Positions 1-11,525 of a stretch of DNA of 64,000 bases are shown here, piece after piece; positions within the stretch are counted from its first letter, which is position 1; each line of letters opens with the position of its first letter. The stretch is taken from positions 8,122,001 through 8,186,000 of the forward strand of contig JAZAYU010000013.1 of assembly GCA_038501625.1 (NCBI GenBank), given 5' to 3'. Below the pieces are notes generated by a model. It was not told where the DNA came from. It saw only the letters and a program-made list of their open reading frames with translations, and did no database searches. Source of the stretch: Corbicula japonica (lineage: Eukaryota > Mollusca > Bivalvia > Venerida > Cyrenidae). The position numbers and the translations under genes were made by a program.

Positions 1-1735
1 TAAGTTTTGGTTACGTGGTTACAATGGTTACACTGGTTACAAGGTGAAACAAAAATTTAAGCGAATTATTTTGGGCAAGTGTCACTGGTTACATAGTGGT
101 TACATGCGGTTACACGTGGTTACAAAAGTATCTTAAAGAATATTTCATAAGATTATTTTCACAGTTAAGTTGCGGTTACATGGTTACATTGGTTACACTG
201 GTTACAAGGTGAAAAAAATCAAGGCGAATTATTTTGGGCTAGTTTCACTGGTTACATAGTGGTTACATGCGGTTACACGTGGTTACAAAGGTATCTTAAA
301 GAATATTTTATAAGATTATTTTCACAGTTAAGTTGCGGTTACATGGTTACATTGGTTACACTGGTTACAAGGTGAAAAAAATCAAGGCGAATTATTTTGG
401 GCTAGTTTCACTGGTTACATAGTGGTTACATGCGGTTACACGTGGTTACAAAGGTATCTTAAAGAATATTTTATAAGATTATTTTCACAGTTAAGTTGCG
501 GTTACATGGTTACATTGGTTACACTGGTTACAAGGTGAAAAAAATCAAGGCGAAATATTTTGGGCGAGTTTCACTGGTTACATAGTGGTTACATGCGGTT
601 ACACGTGGTTACAAAGGTATCTTAAAGAATATTTTATAAGATTTTTTTCACAGTTAAGTTGCGGTTACATGGTTACATTGGTTACACTGGTTACAAGGTG
701 AAAAAAATTAAGGCGAAATATTTTGGGCGAGTTTCACTGGTTACATAGTGGTTACATGCGGTTACACGTGGTTACAAATGTATCTTTAAGAATATTTTAT
801 AAGATTATTTTCACTGTTAAGTTGTGGTTACATGGTTACAATGGTTACACTGGTTACAAGGTGAAACAAAAATTTAAGCTAATTATTTTGGGCTAGTTTC
901 ACTGGTTACATAGTGGTTACATGCGGTTACACGTGGTTACAAAGGTATCTTAAAGAATATTTCATAAGATTATTTTTCCAGTTAAGTTGCGGTTACATGG
1001 TTACAATGGTTACACTGGTTACAAGGTTAAAAATCAAGGCGAATTATTTTGGGCTAGTTTCACTGGTTACATAGTGGTTACATGCGGTTACACGTGGTTA
1101 CAAAGGTATCTTAAAGAATATTTTATAAGATTTTTTTCACAGTTAAGTTGCGGTTACATGGTTACATTGGTTACACTGGTTACAAGGTGAAAAAAGTTAA
1201 GGCGAAATATTTTGGGCGAGTTTCACTGGTTACATAGTGGTTACATGCGGTTACACGTGGTTACAAATGTATCTTTAAGAATATTTTATAAGATTCTTTT
1301 CACAGTTAAGTTGTGGTTACGTGGTTACAATGGTTACACTGGTTACAAGGTGAAACAAAAATTTAAGCGAATTATTTTGGGCTAGTTTCACTGGTTACAT
1401 AGTGGTTACATGCGGTTACACGTGGTTTCAAAGGTATCTTAAAGAATATTTCATAAGATTATTTTCACAGTTAAGTTGCGGTTACATGGTTACATTGGTT
1501 ACACTGGTTACAAGGTGAAACAAATGAATGCGAATTATTTTGGGCTAGTTTCACTGGTTACATAGCGGTTACATGCGGTTACACGTGGTTACAAAGGCGT
1601 CTTAAATAACATTTTATAAGATTATTTTTACAGTTAAGTTGTGGTTTAACGGTTACATTGGTTACACTGGTTACAAGGTAAAAAAATAAAGGTGAATTAT
1701 TTCGGGCAAGTTTCAGTGGTAACATAGTGGTAACT
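1..1735 (+). repeat. GGTTAC satellite array, ~163-bp monomer, left arm
   Basis: About 10.5 tandem copies of a ~163-bp monomer run off the left edge of the window. Successive CGGTTACATGG starts lie at about 173 and 336. Each monomer has about seven GGTTAC motifs spaced 8-11 bp apart, a CACGTG palindrome inside GGTTACACGTGGTTAC, and an AT-rich spacer with inverted GTGAAA and TTTCAC words. The last units before 1735 are degenerate. Open frames in it (such as 987-1190) are by-products of the repeat. A period near nucleosome size is typical of satellite DNA; a centromeric or heterochromatic role is only an inference. Confidence 0.97.
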
Positions 1736-2089
1736 GGTATTTTTTTTATTGTTCTTATAACTGCCTAAATATGGAAAATACGTACGTCGGTTACAGGGAG
1801 TTATAGTGTTATAACATAAATATAAGTAATGGTAACTATATTTGATTTCAATAATCTTTTCTTAATTATTAATACGATTTAAACATATCTGGAACAAACA
1901 AGAGTGTAGAAAAGGCTTCTATTTGATGAGTGATAACTTCTCGCTACGGTGTAATATCGTGGTGAATCCCGCTACATTGCATTGTATTGCATCTTCGTTC
2001 ACACGGACACAACTTTGCAATCTATTTGAACGGCTCTTTACAAGTAACTAAACTATTCCAAGACACGTTTAAGATCTAAGAAAAATTGT
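1736..2089. other. AT-rich spacer, no gene seen
   Basis: No coding exon, RNA gene or clear repeat was recognised between the left satellite array and the tRNA-like sequence. A few isolated GGTTAC/GGTAAC words continue to about 1850, so this is probably decayed array edge. Confidence 0.5.
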
Positions 2090-2185
2090 GACGTTATCAG
2101 GATTCGAACCAACGACCAGCAGAACCAGGAGTCAACAACATAATGTCGAAGAACGGACTAGACCACTTGACTAATGCGGTATTTG
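2090..2185 (-). repeat. possible tRNA-derived SINE relic
   Basis: On the minus strand the stretch has an A-box-like TAGTCAAGTGG followed about 55 bases later by a B-box-like GGTTCGAATCC, the order and spacing of an internal RNA polymerase III promoter. The T-stem and acceptor stem pair poorly, so a functional tRNA gene is unlikely. A tRNA-derived SINE head is the better reading, but no 3' tail was recognised. Confidence 0.35.
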
Positions 2186-2900
2186 TATGAATGGAACATC
2201 AGTCCGAATATAAACTTGTTCTAATAAAATCTTTGCCGGGGGGATGTGGGCACAGACCCCCTTCACAAAAAATGTAGAGTAGAAGAAAGGGAGTAGCGCG
2301 TTTGGCGTTACCGCACTTCTTTACTCAACCATGCCACCTATATAGCTATAGCTGTTTAATTTGACTGAAAACTGTACACTGTTACAGACGGGAATCTTTT
2401 TTAAAAGAGAGAAAGTCGAGTTGTTTTTTTCTCGGTGAACCGCGACCGCCCACTCCGAACTCTACGTTTTACATTCTTAAAGCTAAAAGCGGGATTTGTG
2501 TATTTCATTTTAATAATGCATAGATTTTGATTACTAAAATAGACCAGGTGTACGTCTATGCGCTGTCTACGGTACAATACTAGGCCTAAACCCCATCCAA
2601 GTGATCTCTAAAAGATTAGAATTGTTCATATTATGTCACATCTATCTCATCTACAACATATTTCCCACAATGCGGATAATTAAATTCTTAAGTTGTCATC
2701 TATTATACGTTACAATTACGATTAAACAATAAAAATACGAAAACAATTCACTGCAGTATTTGCGTTAGTCTGGTTCCCATCGTTCTGTTAACTGTGCCGG
2801 GCCCGGTCGATAAGACACTTCCGTGCCGATAACGTAACAAGTACATATGTGTGCTCAAACCAAGCGAAACATTAGACGGGTCTCAGATTTTATCGCATGT

Positions 2901-3271
2901 CACGCCGGGGGAACTCTGATATGGAACTCGTCTTGCGCTCCCGATAAAATCATATCAGCCGTATTATTTCATAAAATGTTCGAAGATCGGCCTACAGTTC
3001 TGTTCAAATCCTTCGCATTCAACATCGTTGTTTCAGTCAATTTTGAACTGATCAAAAAGAGACAAATAAAATTTTGTTCGTGATTCAAGGGAGGGTCGAA
3101 TAGCATTCGAGTTTTTCCGGGAAATGGTCCCTAATTTATGTGATCGATGGAAATATAGGATCACCTCCTTTTTCGGTGTCAATTTTCCGTCTGATATGGA
3201 ACCCCGGAAGCGGCTGATATGATTTTATCGGGAGCGCAAGACGAGTTCAAGAGCAGAGTTCCCCCGGCGTG
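2901..3271. repeat. foldback (inverted-repeat) element
   Basis: Arms of about 60 bp at 2901-2960 and 3212-3271 are reverse complements, with about five mismatches clustered in one block, around a ~250-bp loop. The arms share GGCTGATATGATTTTATCGG and GTTCCCCCGGCGTG. The 78-codon open frame at 2847-3083 overlaps the left arm and shows no recognisable domain. It is probably a MITE-like or foldback element; no target duplication was determined. Confidence 0.75.
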
Positions 3272-3590
3272 CATGTAAAAGTACAGTGGTTTTATAACTT
3301 GTACCCGTCCACTGCTGGGTGCGAAATGGACGAGTTTATTTTTAAAAATAGGATGTCATTTCTAAAAATGAACCCGTCCGTTTCCTGCTGCCCATTGCCG
3401 CAGGCTAACGATTTGTCACCTGCTGGTGGTCTTACATAAATATACATGATATGGTGTAATGATCGAGGCAGATTTAGCTGCAGTTGTTTTTTTATAAGTT
3501 GCTTATATAGTCACATTTTCAATATATGTTGCTAATAAAATAAAATGTCGAGTTTAAAGCCTAAAATATTTTAGAGCGAACTAAAGAGTA

Positions 3591-4972
3591 CAGTCGATAA
3601 ACATATAGCGGATCACGACATATAGCGGATCAGTTCGTAGATTTTTTAAGAAAAAGAAAAGGTTATATGTAAAAACTTTTTTTGGTCTTTGGCATGCTGA
3701 TTCCTTAATTACTTCCCGATGTTTCTGAAAAAAATCTCAATGGCAGGGTGTCGTTTTTGTCCGTGTCAACCAGAAGTTTGAAGTAAGGGTTCAAACGCTT
3801 TATGCATTTTTACGAAATTGAAAGTACAATTCTCCGATGCTTACACGAACTGATCTAAGCTTTGGTCCGAAAAGTAAGTAACTTATACATACTTTTGAAG
3901 TAAAATGTGTCGTTTATCATATGCGATACTTTAAAACACCATCTTACTGGAATAAATGTGTTACGGGCTTGAATCTGTGATGACCTACTGAGATCTTTAA
4001 CGGATCAGTTTAAGGGGCGGTGTCAAGATTATTGATTGTTACCTGTATTATGATACGCTTATGTAGTCTTAGTTATTTAGTTTTGCTGCATTCTTAACAT
4101 GACTTGAAACATAATTTAGGTATATTTTAGGCATTTTAAGAGTACATTTTATTGTAAAAAAATGTGTTGAAGCACATTTACAGAGCCACAATTAAAGTAC
4201 AGTACTGTACTGTACAGACAAAGTCTGCAATAGAACAGCTTTCATGCACATACTCTGGTTAGATCCTTTGATTTGCATGTTTCAGGTCATGGGTCCTAAA
4301 AGAAAACCAAAAGAAGCTGCTCAAGCAAGTCCAGCTCAAAAATCTGCTTAGGCAATTCATTAAAAGTTTTATTATGCATGCAATTTGTATTCTGTTCTTT
4401 GTTGATGACATGGACCTGTTTTATAATAAATACCAGAATATATCGTATACCTACCTAACTTTTGTCTAACTTTTGTTATCACAACGTATGATTTTAGTTT
4501 TATACTAATTTATTTAAAGTCCATTGTCAAACAGGCAGTCTTACAACTTATGGAATCTTTCACAAAGAATAAGCTTACAGAGAAATAAAGTAATCAAATA
4601 GAAATACAATAACAAAAATAATTTATCATCACAATGACCGTTTACTCACAAAACTAGGTTTGTTTGCAAAACAATATATGTCAGTGCAAATACAAACAAC
4701 TTTGAGAGTTAAAAAACACATTGAGAGACCCCTCCAGTCAGTTTGTCACGTGATCCGCTATACATCATTTTGGTCCCCTATAGGTAGCGTTATATATGTG
4801 TGCATCGGTGGACCTGTAGACATAAATACGCTATTTAATTTTCCAAGCATGATTCTACACATAGAAGAGGTAATATCATAAAGGATGAAAATCAATTGAA
4901 CACCAGTTTTCAAATGGTTTGACGATGTGCTTCAAATTTGTCACTACTGATCCGCTTTATGTTTATCGACTG
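3591..4972. mobile_element. TA-flanked TIR DNA transposon, non-autonomous (pogo/Tigger-like)
   Basis: Terminal inverted repeats of about 25 bp begin CAGTCGATAAACATA and continue AGCGGATCA, with one mismatch between ends. TA dinucleotides flank both ends (3589-3590 and 4973-4974), as expected for the Tc1/mariner/pogo superfamily. The left TIR is followed at once by a second ATATAGCGGATCA copy. No transposase is present in the 1382 bp. Assignment to pogo/Tigger rests on the CAGT start and TA duplication and is tentative. Confidence 0.8.
4289..4351 (+). pseudogene. tiny Lys-rich ORF inside the 3591-4972 element
   Basis: A 20-codon frame begins MGPKRKPK and ends at TAG, just after a pyrimidine-rich stretch ending TTTCAG. 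It sits in the body of the transposon. It could be the remnant of the first coding exon of the parental element, left after internal deletion, or chance. No domain can be recognised at this length. Confidence 0.25.
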
Positions 4973-4974
4973 TA

Positions 4975-5444
4975 TAAGCGATATCAGATATTATTGTGAG
5001 AATCACCGAATTAATGCTTATAATGAAACATACCACCAAACTTGTGCCCCTATAACCGATCTCCGTGCCGGAGCCGTCGGGGAAGGGGGCACGAGCCCCC
5101 GGTGCCCCCACTCCCGCTGGAGCCGCCCCTGGTGCGATATTATTTTGTCAAGAATCATCGTTACAGTCAGGGATGATATTTTGTCAAGATTATATTCAGG
5201 CGACAGAACGTATATGTCACAGAACAAATATGCCACGGAACGTATTTGTTGCACGTGTGAAATATTCGGTCAATACGACACAATCTTCAGCCGAAATGTG
5301 GACATTAAATGTGCCATATTCGGTTGGATTTAGTTTTTATATGACCACCAAGACATATTGGTCACTTACCAAAAAAAAAAGAATAAAAATGAAAATAGCA
5401 ACGTATATGCTATTAAATGCCGGAAATGTAAATACCAAAATAGC

Positions 5445-5506
<62 letters not shown>

Positions 5507-6205
5507 AGAAACAATTGAACGACATTTGACATTAAGTAGACAAATTAATAATTCATTCAATCAAAATTTACCCTGTATTCCAATTAACAACAAGTTCAAA
5601 GATATCTAATTATAAGTTATCATCCCAATATGTATTGTCAACATAAGCTGCTAAAACGAATTCAAAAGACGCGTTAATTATTAACTAACTAAATTCCAGA
5701 ATCCCACGTTCCTACAATTTTAAGTTTCGTTACTAAAAACAATGATGATGATGTGTTTGAAACAGTACCAAGCATTGAAAACAATATATTTACATGAACA
5801 CTTTAATTATCTTATGAGATTTAAATCCCGTTTGTAATTATGACAAGTGATATAATTTATTTTGCAATATTTAGAAAGCTTTTTATGTTGTTTAAAAGTC
5901 CAAAAATACTAAGATGTAGATTATTAGCTTATCATTATTGCCCTCCAAACAGGAATTTTATAAAAAAAAAAAGATAAACAATGACATCATGGTGATATAT
6001 GAAATTCAATTTTAACCTAGCTAGTGCACCAACAGACGGAAGTACCGAGGTTAATTCAAACTAATAAAATAATTAAATCACCAAATTCAGTTATTTCGAC
6101 TTTAGATTCTTATCGCAAATCAATTAATGCGGATATTAATATGATGAACGAATCATCAGTTATTACAACTCCGCCCCACGAATCACGTTATCGCGTTACT
6201 GCGTT
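4975..6205. other. no gene seen; GC-rich patch and microsatellite
   Basis: A GC-rich stretch at about 5060-5140 stands out from its AT-rich surroundings and produces several overlapping frames on both strands, none with a recognisable domain. The remainder is AT-rich spacer around the CAT microsatellite. No exon structure is evident. Confidence 0.5.
5445..5506 (+). repeat. (CAT)n microsatellite
   Basis: About 20.7 uninterrupted CAT triplets. They read as poly-His or poly-Ile on + and poly-Met on -, which creates the artefactual homopolymer frames over this position. Confidence 0.98.
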
Positions 6206-6216
6206 GCTTTTTTTCT

Positions 6217-6237
6217 ATTGGTTGAAATTTATAAAAG
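6217..6237 (+). promoter_or_regulatory. possible core promoter (inverted CCAAT plus TATA)
   Basis: ATTGG (inverted CCAAT) at 6217-6221 precedes TATAAAAG at 6230-6237, within a locally more GC-containing stretch. The pairing resembles compact TATA promoters, but no coding exon follows in the next kilobase. It may be chance or belong to a lost or transposable unit. Confidence 0.25.
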
Positions 6238-6709
6238 AGGCGTTCCTTTTCAAAGGCGACAAGGGTGCTATAAATTAGGGACAAAGGTCAGTTTTTTAAT
6301 CGAAAGTCCCTCTGTCATCCATACACTAGTTAACAAATACACTTCTGAAGGCGACGAACATATCGATTGATATGTTCGAAAATGTGTACATGTATTAGTA
6401 TTTTTAAAACTAAAAACACCACAAGGAGTGAAACCGATTCTTTTATTGATAGTTTCAAATCGCTAGACAACTCGATTTGTTAAACACGCGAGTTTAATGA
6501 AATAAATGATACGAGCCTGTTTCGTAAAATAAATAAAAAAAATACTAATAGGCTTGGGTATGTTCAAGTTGGATGTCTAGAAGTCGTTTATTTCGAAAAC
6601 TCAATAACTTCTTATTTCCATTTGTTGAATAAAACGTTTCATAAGTCTTTGAGATGATTTCTACATGCTTTGCAATCAATGACATCGAAAAATGGTATTT
6701 AATCACATA

Positions 6710-6850
6710 TGTGTCACCTGAACAGGGTCTACATCGTTCACTTCTCAGAAATAATTTAATGTATCGAAAAGCAAACGGTGTAGATCCTGATCAGACGACA
6801 CGGATGTGTCGCCTGGTCTGGATGTGCACTGTTTGCTAATGGATAACAGC
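6710..6850. repeat. family A palindromic element, diverged partial copy
   Basis: Carries the right half of family A (GTGTAGATCCTGATCAGACG and a diverged GTGTCGCCTGGTCTGGAT). It is the only family A copy left of 22 kb and the most diverged. Confidence 0.6.
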
Positions 6851-9800
6851 CGTGTCACATGAAATAAAGAATTATAACAGTAGCAATTATACAACATTAA
6901 ATAATAAAACGCAAGTATATTTCTTATATATTTTTTATTAAACTGTGGTTGTGCAAGTATTGTTTGATTTATATAAAATTTCCATGTTCATCATGTTTTA
7001 TTCATGCGTTAAAATCAATTAAATTCTTGTTATTTATAGTCGTTATCTAACATTAACATATTAAACATAATAATTTACATTTCAAAACGTTTTAACAGTC
7101 GAAATAAATAATTTCGAATAGTGCAGATATGGGAAATAGTACAAAAAGTCATTAAAATAGATAGAAAACAATAAAAATACCGAAGCAAAGTGATCGAGTT
7201 TTAATAGGTATTAGAGAAATGGCGTTATGGACACGGACCATTAATGAGAAATTCTCAATTCGGCTCGAGTCCGATCATTAAATTAGAGATAATTTTCTAC
7301 CGTGCTGAAAACGGTAGCTATCAAAATTGATGATTATCTGTTAAATTTATGCTATAAAACTTGTTTTGTAAAGCGGGAGCTTAACTTTAGCGGATCAGAA
7401 AGGTATGTTACTATGCTGAAAAAAGATAGCTAACACAAAAAGACGATTTTCTGTTGGTTTTTTTCGAAGTACTTGTTTTTAAATTTAAATATTCCCTGTG
7501 TTTTATATTTTTAAAGTATATTGTAAATATCAGTTTGATACTTAGTTTAACAATTGATAATCTTTAATTGTCTGTAAGCTGTTCGTAGATATCCCTTAAA
7601 GTTCTCATGGTTATATTGCCCGAGGCAGATAAATTATCAGAATTTTAGGGATTTTACATCCGTACGCATATTCAACCGTGACCGCATATTAAGAAACAAC
7701 TTATTTAAAAAACCAGAGCGAAGGAATACCATTCATTATTAAAGATCACCTAAATGCATTTTAGAACTAAAGTTTTATATTGGACACATTTACTTAGCAA
7801 ATGACAACCTTGTTCGGGAATATCTGACGCAAACATTGTTAACAGAATTTATTAGTTTATGATTGTTATTAATAATTATAGTGAACTTAAATATGAATAC
7901 AGAAACTTGATATGTGTTCTTTCGTGCCGAAGGACACTCGGCGGATTTAACCCTGTAATAATTTTCCGCATTGGTTGGTGTCTTTTAAAACTAGCTTGAT
8001 AAGAAAAGAAAATCGTATATTTCGTTGAATAAAAGAAAATCAATAATAACAAAAACATTACCGTCAAAAATAAATACAACAATACTTTGTATTGGACACA
8101 TCATTTATACGCCTTCGCTATTTCCCGCGTACATAGCGTCCCCAATTGATAAAAGATGTTATTGGTAACGAGTCCTTTACCGCAAAAAAAACACTAATTA
8201 TGAGGAATGTGTCTTGTTTTCATTAATTCGCATCAGGTTTTATTTTACAGCAGGGATGAAAATTATTAATTTATTTAGTGCATAATTGAAATGCCACCTT
8301 TTTCATTTAACTAAACCGCGAATTCAAGTTAACGCCCCAGGCCCAAGCAAGTCGATAGTCGATAAATTGCAATAGCAACGGAACTTCTAAACACGAAGTA
8401 TATTTCGTGTTTAAAGAAGATGCGTTTCTAATTACTTTCAGCAGGTATATTTATCGTCAAAAAATTAGAAGCGCAACTTCATTTAACACGAAATATATAA
8501 ATTCAGATATATTTCCTGTTTAAAACTTTTGCGTTTCTAATGTGTTTAACTTAAATAATATATTGGCTCAAGTTCTGCCTTAACAAAATTCAGTAAAGCA
8601 TAACCTAAACCTCAAAACAGGATTCGCAATAAAAACACGATAGCGCAATAACTTTTTTCTATGTGAAGGTAATATCAATAAAAACTTATCTATCACCCTT
8701 TTTATCAGTTTGCACACATATTTTTTTTCAAATTAAAAGAACGACCATAGTTTAAAGGGGGCGGATCACTGGTTTTACAAAACATTAAATAGAAAATACT
8801 GAGGCGGATCGGGAAAGTGTTCAGTGAGATTGTCTGATCCCTTCTTTTTTGAGGAGGGGTATGGCAGAAATGTTTTATATTCAACGAGACTTTGGTAAGA
8901 AAGTTGGAAATTATCAATATCATGCAACTGCTGCAAACGAACCCCATTACCAGAAGTCCTACGTCCGACCTTGAATATGTATGATGCTGAGGTAGTCAAC
9001 TTTTAATCTCAAAACAAAACACCACAGTATACTTCAAAATTTGTTCTATACATTAATGCGCGTGTTGTCAGCGTCGTCACAATTCTAATTGTCATTGTAA
9101 TCATAATGATCAACTTTGGCTTGGTAATTAAATTGCAACTCAATTTCAGAATGTTTTTTTTTTAAATTTGTTCCAGAAAACATAAAATCTCACACAGACA
9201 GATAAAGCACCTACACTAAAATCTTTAAAAATGCCTTCGGAGGCTCAACTTATTGTGTTTTAACTTTTAGAACCTGTTCCGCTTTCAAAGAAAACCAATC
9301 AAAGATGTAACATAAAGCCCCGAATATATATAAGAATGGAGACCAGTCTCACATGTCAGCAATCCGATGATAAGTTAAATTAACCTGTCTCAGAATTGGC
9401 AAAGGAAATTCGCGAGCTTCTTATTAATATGTATTTTCAGGTATCACAGAGTTGAGATCTCTCCGGAAACGAGCGAGAGCTCGCGCAAATATTATCACGC
9501 GAAAAGATGTTTCAACTAGATGATTGCTAACCCGGTTACTGAATTTCCAACCTTAAGTATATTTGATTTTACAAGTAATTTTATGCCGAGTCTAAGTTTG
9601 ATGCATACAATTTTACCACGTTATTCAGATTAGCTATCTTTCAAGCTTACACAATTACGTAATGTAATAAACACCATCAAGCCATTTCTGAACAAATAAA
9701 GTCCTACTCCAACTTCAAATTATTAACACGACAAGCATTAACAAATCAACCATTGCAATTAATTAAGTATTTATAAGTTTACTTAATACACGTATCCACA

Positions 9801-10187
9801 AAATTATAAACATCATGAATTGAGGGAATACCGATATACACCGCAATATGACACTTTCAGAGTCAATTAAAGTCAATTTTTATTTTAAAAACAGGATCAT
9901 AAGAAAGAATAGAAAGTACCTTATGACTAGCCTTAACGTAGCCTGGAATTTCAGGCGATGAAATATTTTGTTTTCTTCAATTCCAATTATTGATCTAAAG
10001 CCAGTCTACATCCTTCCATACATACATCTCTCTCAATGCAGTAGGGAAGAAAATAGACTGGCTATGGTTACATTTTGTTAAGATGCAGGCAGCTATAAAA
10101 AGACAAACAAACTTATTATCAGACCGGAATAATTAGGATAGTGCATATTATAGAAGTGATAACAAATAATCATAGAAAATAGATATA
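6851..10187. other. gene-free AT-rich stretch with decayed repeats
   Basis: No supported coding exon. Two imperfect tandem copies of about 110 bp lie at roughly 7298-7480 (both with GTGCTGAAAA and TATGCTGAAAA-like words and ACTTGTTTT ends). Imperfect inverted AACACGAARTATAT words lie at 8388-8530. A decayed family B half-copy lies near 9320-9395. Frames at 7876-8082 and 8705-8999 show no recognisable domain. Confidence 0.5.
9320..9395. repeat. family B hairpin element, decayed half-copy
   Basis: The phrase AATGGAGACCAGTCTCA matches the left arm of family B; the rest is diverged. Confidence 0.4.
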
Positions 10188-10766
10188 CACCTGGAAAAAA
10201 GTTAAGCACCCCCGACTTTTTTTTCAACCCACCTATATTCAAAGTTTCACAATGTGAAATTGTCATGTGTTTTTTCCTTTCTGTGAACTACTTTGGATAA
10301 TATTGATCATTATGTGTCAGAATAAAACAATATCATAAAAAAATAACAAAATTTTATTAACAAATGAGATCATTGAAATTCATATGACTTTTTCACAATA
10401 TCTCAGTCCTTCACAAGTATTGTCATACAGAGTTCATAAACACTGAATTTAATTCATTTTTCACTTCAGTAGATCAATTATCATCATAACAAAATTCGTA
10501 TCACAGATAAATGTCAATATCGGGTGTATCCGCCATTTGCCTGGATAACTGCTGCAACCCTCCTACGCATACTGCCTGTAAGCCTTCTGATCTGCTGCTG
10601 CGTTATCCGTCGCCATTCCTGATGTAACCGAGCCTCTAACCTGAATGCTTTCATCCCTTTAACAATATAGTGAAGAAAATTTGAAACCTAAAATTATTAA
10701 ATTTTGATTTAATATGTTAAAAATAAACGGAAAACAAATAGGGGGTGCTTAACTTTTTTCCAGGTG
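10188..10766. mobile_element. Tc1/mariner-type deletion derivative (579 bp)
   Basis: Perfect inverted termini CACCTGGAAAAAAGTTAAGC with TA on both flanks (10186-10187 and 10767-10768). The interior is AT-rich apart from a fragment of transposase C-terminus on the minus strand (10514-10648). The element is too short to be autonomous and probably arose by internal deletion of a Tc1-like parent. Confidence 0.9.
10514..10648 (-). pseudogene. Tc1-like transposase, C-terminal remnant
   Basis: The minus strand reads about 42 codons containing EARLHQEWRRI, LTGSMRRRVAAVIQ and ANGGYTRY before a TGA. This matches the extreme C-terminus of Tc1-family transposases, where a W..I motif is followed by SM.RR..AVI...GG.T.Y and the stop. 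The DDE catalytic core and the N-terminal DNA-binding domain are gone. The reading frame is still open, which suggests recent deletion. Confidence 0.8.
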
Positions 10767-11525
10767 TATAATAAGAAAAAAGTATTTAAGAAAAAGAGTG
10801 ATCGGGTTTTAACAGAGGAAGTTATTTTTTGTTCATCATTTGTGGAGGATCTTTTTCGGGTCTAAATAATGCGTTTTATAAAGAAAACCCTCTGGGAACT
10901 GCTCGTTAAACTGTTGCTCTCTTGCAGTGGCACTCCAGCAGTAGCACCCACACTTGCAATGATCTGTGTAGCCAGGCTAAATGTTTCATTCACAGAGAAG
11001 AACCAGTGATACGAGTATGTCAGTTACTAAATAAGAAATGGAACTATGGACATTTGTCATAAGTGATATATTCGCAAATCGGCTTGACATCTATCAATAT
11101 TTCAGATGTGAAAAATATTACCCTTTAATGGCAGAATAAATTGCAGCACAAATTTTGTAAGCGGTTTGATAATTTTATAACTGATAAGATGGCCATATCC
11201 ATTCAAGTTATCATGGTAGTGTTTGCTCAAGGCAGATAATTTATCGGAATTTGAGGGATTTTACATGCGTAATAATATATTCAACTTAGAACTAAATTTA
11301 AAAATAAGCAGAAAAAACGCTCATTATATGATCACCTGAACTGCATTATTATTCGTCGAAATAAAGCTTTATATTGAACATTTACTTAGTATGTGAAAAC
11401 CCTGAGACAAATGGTTTATTTTTACGGAGTTAGAAGAATCAAATTGAACTACAGAAATAAATACAGAAAGAGTATTCGCTACGGAATTCCATTGGGCCAT
11501 AGTTGTTTAGCACTTTCGACCTCTT
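10767..11525. other. spacer, no gene seen
   Basis: No supported exon or repeat. Part of it (about 11150-11390) repeats words found at 7590-7800 (GGCAGATAA, AGGGATTTTACAT, AACTAAA), suggesting an older dispersed or duplicated segment. Confidence 0.45.

Noticed and set aside
987..1190. Repeated small ORFs reading GYTGYK..FWASFTGYIVV..CGY in both satellite arrays as a secreted or membrane peptide family
   Set aside because: They follow the 163-bp monomer, which is not a multiple of three, so each frame closes after one monomer. They have no gene context.
2090..2185. Functional tRNA gene on the minus strand
   Set aside because: A and B boxes are recognisable but the T-stem and acceptor stem do not pair well; kept only as a SINE-like relic.
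2847..3083. 78-residue protein
   Set aside because: Overlaps one arm of a foldback repeat and has no recognisable domain, splice context or promoter.
5337..5609. Poly-His, poly-Met and poly-Ile proteins
   Set aside because: All are translations of the same CAT microsatellite in different frames and strands.
8705..8999. Two overlapping minus-strand ORFs as a small gene
   Set aside because: No recognisable domain and no splice or promoter context; the two frames overlap one another.
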